Of a stretch of DNA of 53,115 nucleotides, positions 51,174 to 53,115 are shown one piece after another. Position numbers and translations under genes: made by a program. The notes below the pieces were generated by a model. The model did no database searches and was not told the origin of the DNA. It saw only the letters and a list, made by a program, of their open reading frames with translations. The stretch's first letter is position 1. The number at the start of each line of letters is the position of its first letter. This DNA comes from CAYFQH01 sp964345215. GTDB taxonomy: Bacteria > Bacillota > Clostridia > Christensenellales > Aristaeellaceae. Location of the stretch: assembly GCA_964345215.1 (NCBI GenBank), contig CAYFQH010000008.1:1-53115 (forward strand), read 5' to 3'.

Positions 51174-52616
51174 TTAATAAGCCTTGGCAAAGTACATTAC
51201 TTTTTCAGCATCCTTGCCGCAGTAGACGCATTTTTCCCCCACGGGGCTTTGGTCAAAGGGCATATTGCGGCTGGTGGCCTGAAACTGTTCTTTAATGGCA
51301 TTTTCGCAGGCCTCATCCCCACACCACATGGCTTTGGCAAAGCCTGTTTGCACCACTTCAGCCAGTTCTTCAAGGGTTGTAACTTCCTTGGTTTTTTCAT
51401 CCCGAAAGGCCTTGGCCTGGTTAAACATAGTTTGCTGAATGTCCTCTAGCAAGGCTTTGATTTTTTCCGTTGCCCCTTCCATTTCAATGGGCTCTTTTTC
51501 AAGCAAGTCCCGTCTGAAGGTCATCAGCTGGCCTTTTTCAATGTCTTTGGGACCAATTTCAAGGCGCAGGGGCACCCCTTTTAGCTCCCAGTCGTTAAAC
51601 TTATAGCCGGGGCTGTAGCTGTCTCGATCGTCTATTTTTATGCGAAGGCCTTCTTTTTCAAGGTTTTCTTTTACCTCTTCGCATACTTCCAGCACCCCGC
51701 CTTTGTGGGCGGCAATGGGCACAATCACCACTTGAACAGGGGCGATATTGGGGGGCAGCCGCAGGCCCCGCTCATCCCCATGGGTCATAATAATGGCGCC
51801 GATTAACCGGGTAGATACCCCCCAGCTGGTTTCATAGGCATATTCCAAAACCCCTTGCTTATTTAAAAACCGAATCTCAAAGGCTTCAGAGAAATTGGTG
51901 CCAAAGTTATGGGTGGTGCCCCCTTGCAAGGCCTTGCCGTCCTGCATCATGGCCTCCATAGAGTACGTGGCCTGGGCCCCGGCAAATTTTTCCTTGTCGC
52001 TCTTTCGCCCTACATATACGGGCATGGCCAGCACATCCTCGGCCAGTTCCCGGTATACTTCCAGCATTTGAAGGGTTTCTTCCTGGGCTTCTTCCATGGT
52101 GGCGTGAAGGGTGTGCCCCTCCTGCCATAAAAACTCGCTGGTTCTTAAAAAGGGCCGGGTGCTTTTTTCCCAGCGCATTACCGAACACCACTGGTTATAC
52201 TTCATGGGCAAATCCCGCCAGGATTGAACCCATTTGGCGTACATGGCACAAAATAGCGTTTCGCTTGTGGGGCGCACCGCCAGGCGCTCTTGCAGTTTTT
52301 CGTTGCCGCCGTGGGTTACCCAGGCTACCTCCGGGGCAAAGCCCTCCACATGCTCCGCCTCTTTTAAAAGCAGGCTTTCTGGAATCAGCATGGGCATCGC
52401 CACGTTTTCGTGGCCTGTTTTTTTAAAGCGCCAGTCCAGCTCCTGCTGAATCCGCTCCCAAATGGCATAGCCGTAGGGGCGAATGGCCATGGTGCCCCGT
52501 ACAGGGGCATAGTCGCACAGCTGGGCCCGTAAAATCACGTCCGTATACCACTGGGAAAAATCCTCTTCCCTGGAGGTAATATGTTCAACAAACTTTTGCT
52601 CTTTCTCTTTTGCCAT
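51174..52616 (-). CDS. proS: Prolyl-tRNA synthetase, archaeal/eukaryotic-like short form
   Basis: 480-aa class II synthetase charging tRNA-Pro. Class II motif 2 region is VMRWEKSTRPFLRTSEFLWQEGHT, and motif 3 includes GDERGLRLPPNIAP. The short length, absence of the bacterial editing insertion between motifs 2 and 3 and the C-terminal Cys pair (CVYCGKDAEKVMYFAKAY) place it in the archaeal-type ProRS group found in many Clostridia. Start ATG 52616 with AAAGGAG upstream. A T-box leader precedes it. Confidence 0.95.
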   Translation of the reverse strand: MAKEKEQKFVEHITSREEDFSQWYTDVILRAQLCDYAPVRGTMAIRPYGYAIWERIQQELDWRFKKTGHENVAMPMLIPESLLLKEAEHVEGFAPEVAWVTHGGNEKLQERLAVRPTSETLFCAMYAKWVQSWRDLPMKYNQWCSVMRWEKSTRPFLRTSEFLWQEGHTLHATMEEAQEETLQMLEVYRELAEDVLAMPVYVGRKSDKEKFAGAQATYSMEAMMQDGKALQGGTTHNFGTNFSEAFEIRFLNKQGVLEYAYETSWGVSTRLIGAIIMTHGDERGLRLPPNIAPVQVVIVPIAAHKGGVLEVCEEVKENLEKEGLRIKIDDRDSYSPGYKFNDWELKGVPLRLEIGPKDIEKGQLMTFRRDLLEKEPIEMEGATEKIKALLEDIQQTMFNQAKAFRDEKTKEVTTLEELAEVVQTGFAKAMWCGDEACENAIKEQFQATSRNMPFDQSPVGEKCVYCGKDAEKVMYFAKAY

Positions 52617-52860
52617 GCCAATTCTCCTTTAAAATAAAAAAATAAGCCCTTCCATCCCCTTGCAGGGACGAAGAACTCTTCGCGGTACCACCCGGCTTGG
52701 CGCTGCTGCGCCCACCTTAAAACCAATAACGTAGTTACCCGGGCTTTTGTAAGCCTGCTCAGAAAATGGGCAGCTGCTTTTGCTTGCATGCCTTTCAGCC
52801 GGGGGCACACTCTCTATATAAGCAAGGGGAGCAGCATGGTTTTCTTCATTGCTTTTATCT
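52617..52860 (-). promoter_or_regulatory. T-box riboswitch leader of proS
   Basis: About 240-nt leader. The conserved T-box GGGTGGTACCGCG is exact at 52693-52681, and it is followed by a terminator hairpin (CGTCCC-TGCA-AGGGGATG, 52670-52653) and a T run, then the proS ribosome binding site. Upstream AGAGAG and a GGCTGAAAGG-like segment fit stem I. Uncharged tRNA-Pro should pair with the leader and let transcription continue. A CCC triplet near 52770 is a plausible specifier, not proven. Confidence 0.93.
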
Positions 52861-52865
52861 TTTAT

Positions 52866-52894
52866 ATTATAACCGAAATCGTTTCCCAATGCAA
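52866..52894 (-). promoter_or_regulatory. Promoter of the proS T-box transcript
   Basis: On the minus strand TTGCAT (52894-52889), 17 bp, TATAAT (52871-52866). Confidence 0.75.
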
Positions 52895-52988
52895 CCGGTA
52901 AATTTTTGTGGTGCAGTACATTGATTACGATTTTAGTGCAGCGTCAATGAATAAAAAGCAATACCCTTAAAAAAACAAAGAAAACACC

Positions 52989-53037
52989 ATACAAAGGATG
53001 GCGATGAACAGGCAAGGGGTTTTTGTGGGAAGATGGT
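52989..53037 (+). repeat. Dispersed intergenic repeat family 1, truncated copy 4
   Basis: TACAAAGGATGGCGATGAAC, AGGCAAGGGGTTTTTGTGGG matches the first half of copies 2 and 3; the second half (CTGTTT...GACGATG) is missing. The rest of 52895-53090 shows no gene. Confidence 0.5.
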
Positions 53038-53104
53038 AAAAGCCTATAAAAATTTTGTCCCCCATTTCCTTTTTCTTTTAAATCGCAATAAAAGGAGTGA
53101 TTGA

Positions 53105-53115
53105 ATGCCCCGCCC
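53105..53115 (+). CDS. Start of a gene cut off by the window edge
   Basis: ATG at 53105 with AAAGGAG at 53091-53097 (7-nt spacing), then CCC CGC CC to the end of the window. Only the first codons (M-P-R) are visible, so no function can be given. Confidence 0.55.

Noticed and set aside
1..53115. tRNA, rRNA or insertion-sequence genes
   Set aside because: No cloverleaf-like tRNA, rRNA segment or transposase-like protein was seen on either strand; a tRNA scan would settle the first point.

Overview
The window looks like a draft-assembly fragment from a strictly anaerobic, low-to-mid GC Firmicute (Clostridia). Reasons: consensus sigma-A promoters, strong AGGAGG ribosome binding sites, a proline T-box leader, EcfA1-EcfA2-EcfT-TruA order, pyruvate:ferredoxin oxidoreductase, FeoAAB iron uptake and a tungsten/molybdenum aldehyde:ferredoxin oxidoreductase-family enzyme. 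The solute-binding proteins and the SH3-repeat cell-wall protein resemble those of Christensenellales-type gut clostridia, but I cannot fix the genus. One 100-N scaffold gap (14556-14655) lies inside a tandem repeat.

Layout. 1-3.2 kb: Ugp-like ABC importer (minus). 3.4-4.8 kb: tatB-tatA-tatC (plus). 4.8-8.9 kb: minus-strand redox cluster syntenic with E. coli ydhY-ydhV-ydhW: a Tat-signal four-cluster ferredoxin, an AOR-family oxidoreductase, a YdhW-position protein and a P-loop NTPase, behind a long structured leader. 9.3-13.7 kb: ecfA1-ecfA2-ecfT-truA and a divergent mreB/mbl-like gene. 13.9-15.5 kb: ccdA and a membrane-anchored thioredoxin broken by the gap (minus). 15.6-18.7 kb: feoA-feoA-feoB and a tiny Cys-rich FeoB-associated protein. 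18.9-20.2 kb: htrA. 20.2-21.5 kb: a 1.3-kb gene-free stretch with two copies of a structured repeat and a 45-bp palindrome. 21.5-24.7 kb: nitroreductase-like protein, rarA, an orphan sensor kinase. 24.9-27.7 kb: a 944-aa SH3-repeat cell-wall protein. 27.9-31.0 kb: cimA, ECF sigma factor, anti-sigma-like protein. 31.1-37.0 kb: oppADFBC plus a GNAT acetyltransferase (minus). 37.0-39.1 kb: a probable replication origin and dnaA without dnaN. 39.4-42.4 kb: a catalytically dead-looking M16 homologue, a small Cys protein, folA and a HAD hydrolase. 42.4-46.9 kb: LacI-type regulator with its operators and a sugar ABC importer. 47.3-52.9 kb: nifJ (PFOR) and T-box-controlled proS (minus). A further gene starts at the right edge.

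The genes fit a peptide- and sugar-fermenting anaerobe. PFOR makes reduced ferredoxin. The AOR-like module with its Tat-exported ferredoxin implies redox work at or outside the membrane, and a Tat translocase lies just downstream. CcdA with the anchored thioredoxin handles extracytoplasmic thiols. Both sugar importers lack an ATPase and probably share one encoded elsewhere. Two dispersed intergenic repeat families, one with compensating changes in a hairpin, are the most unusual non-coding feature.
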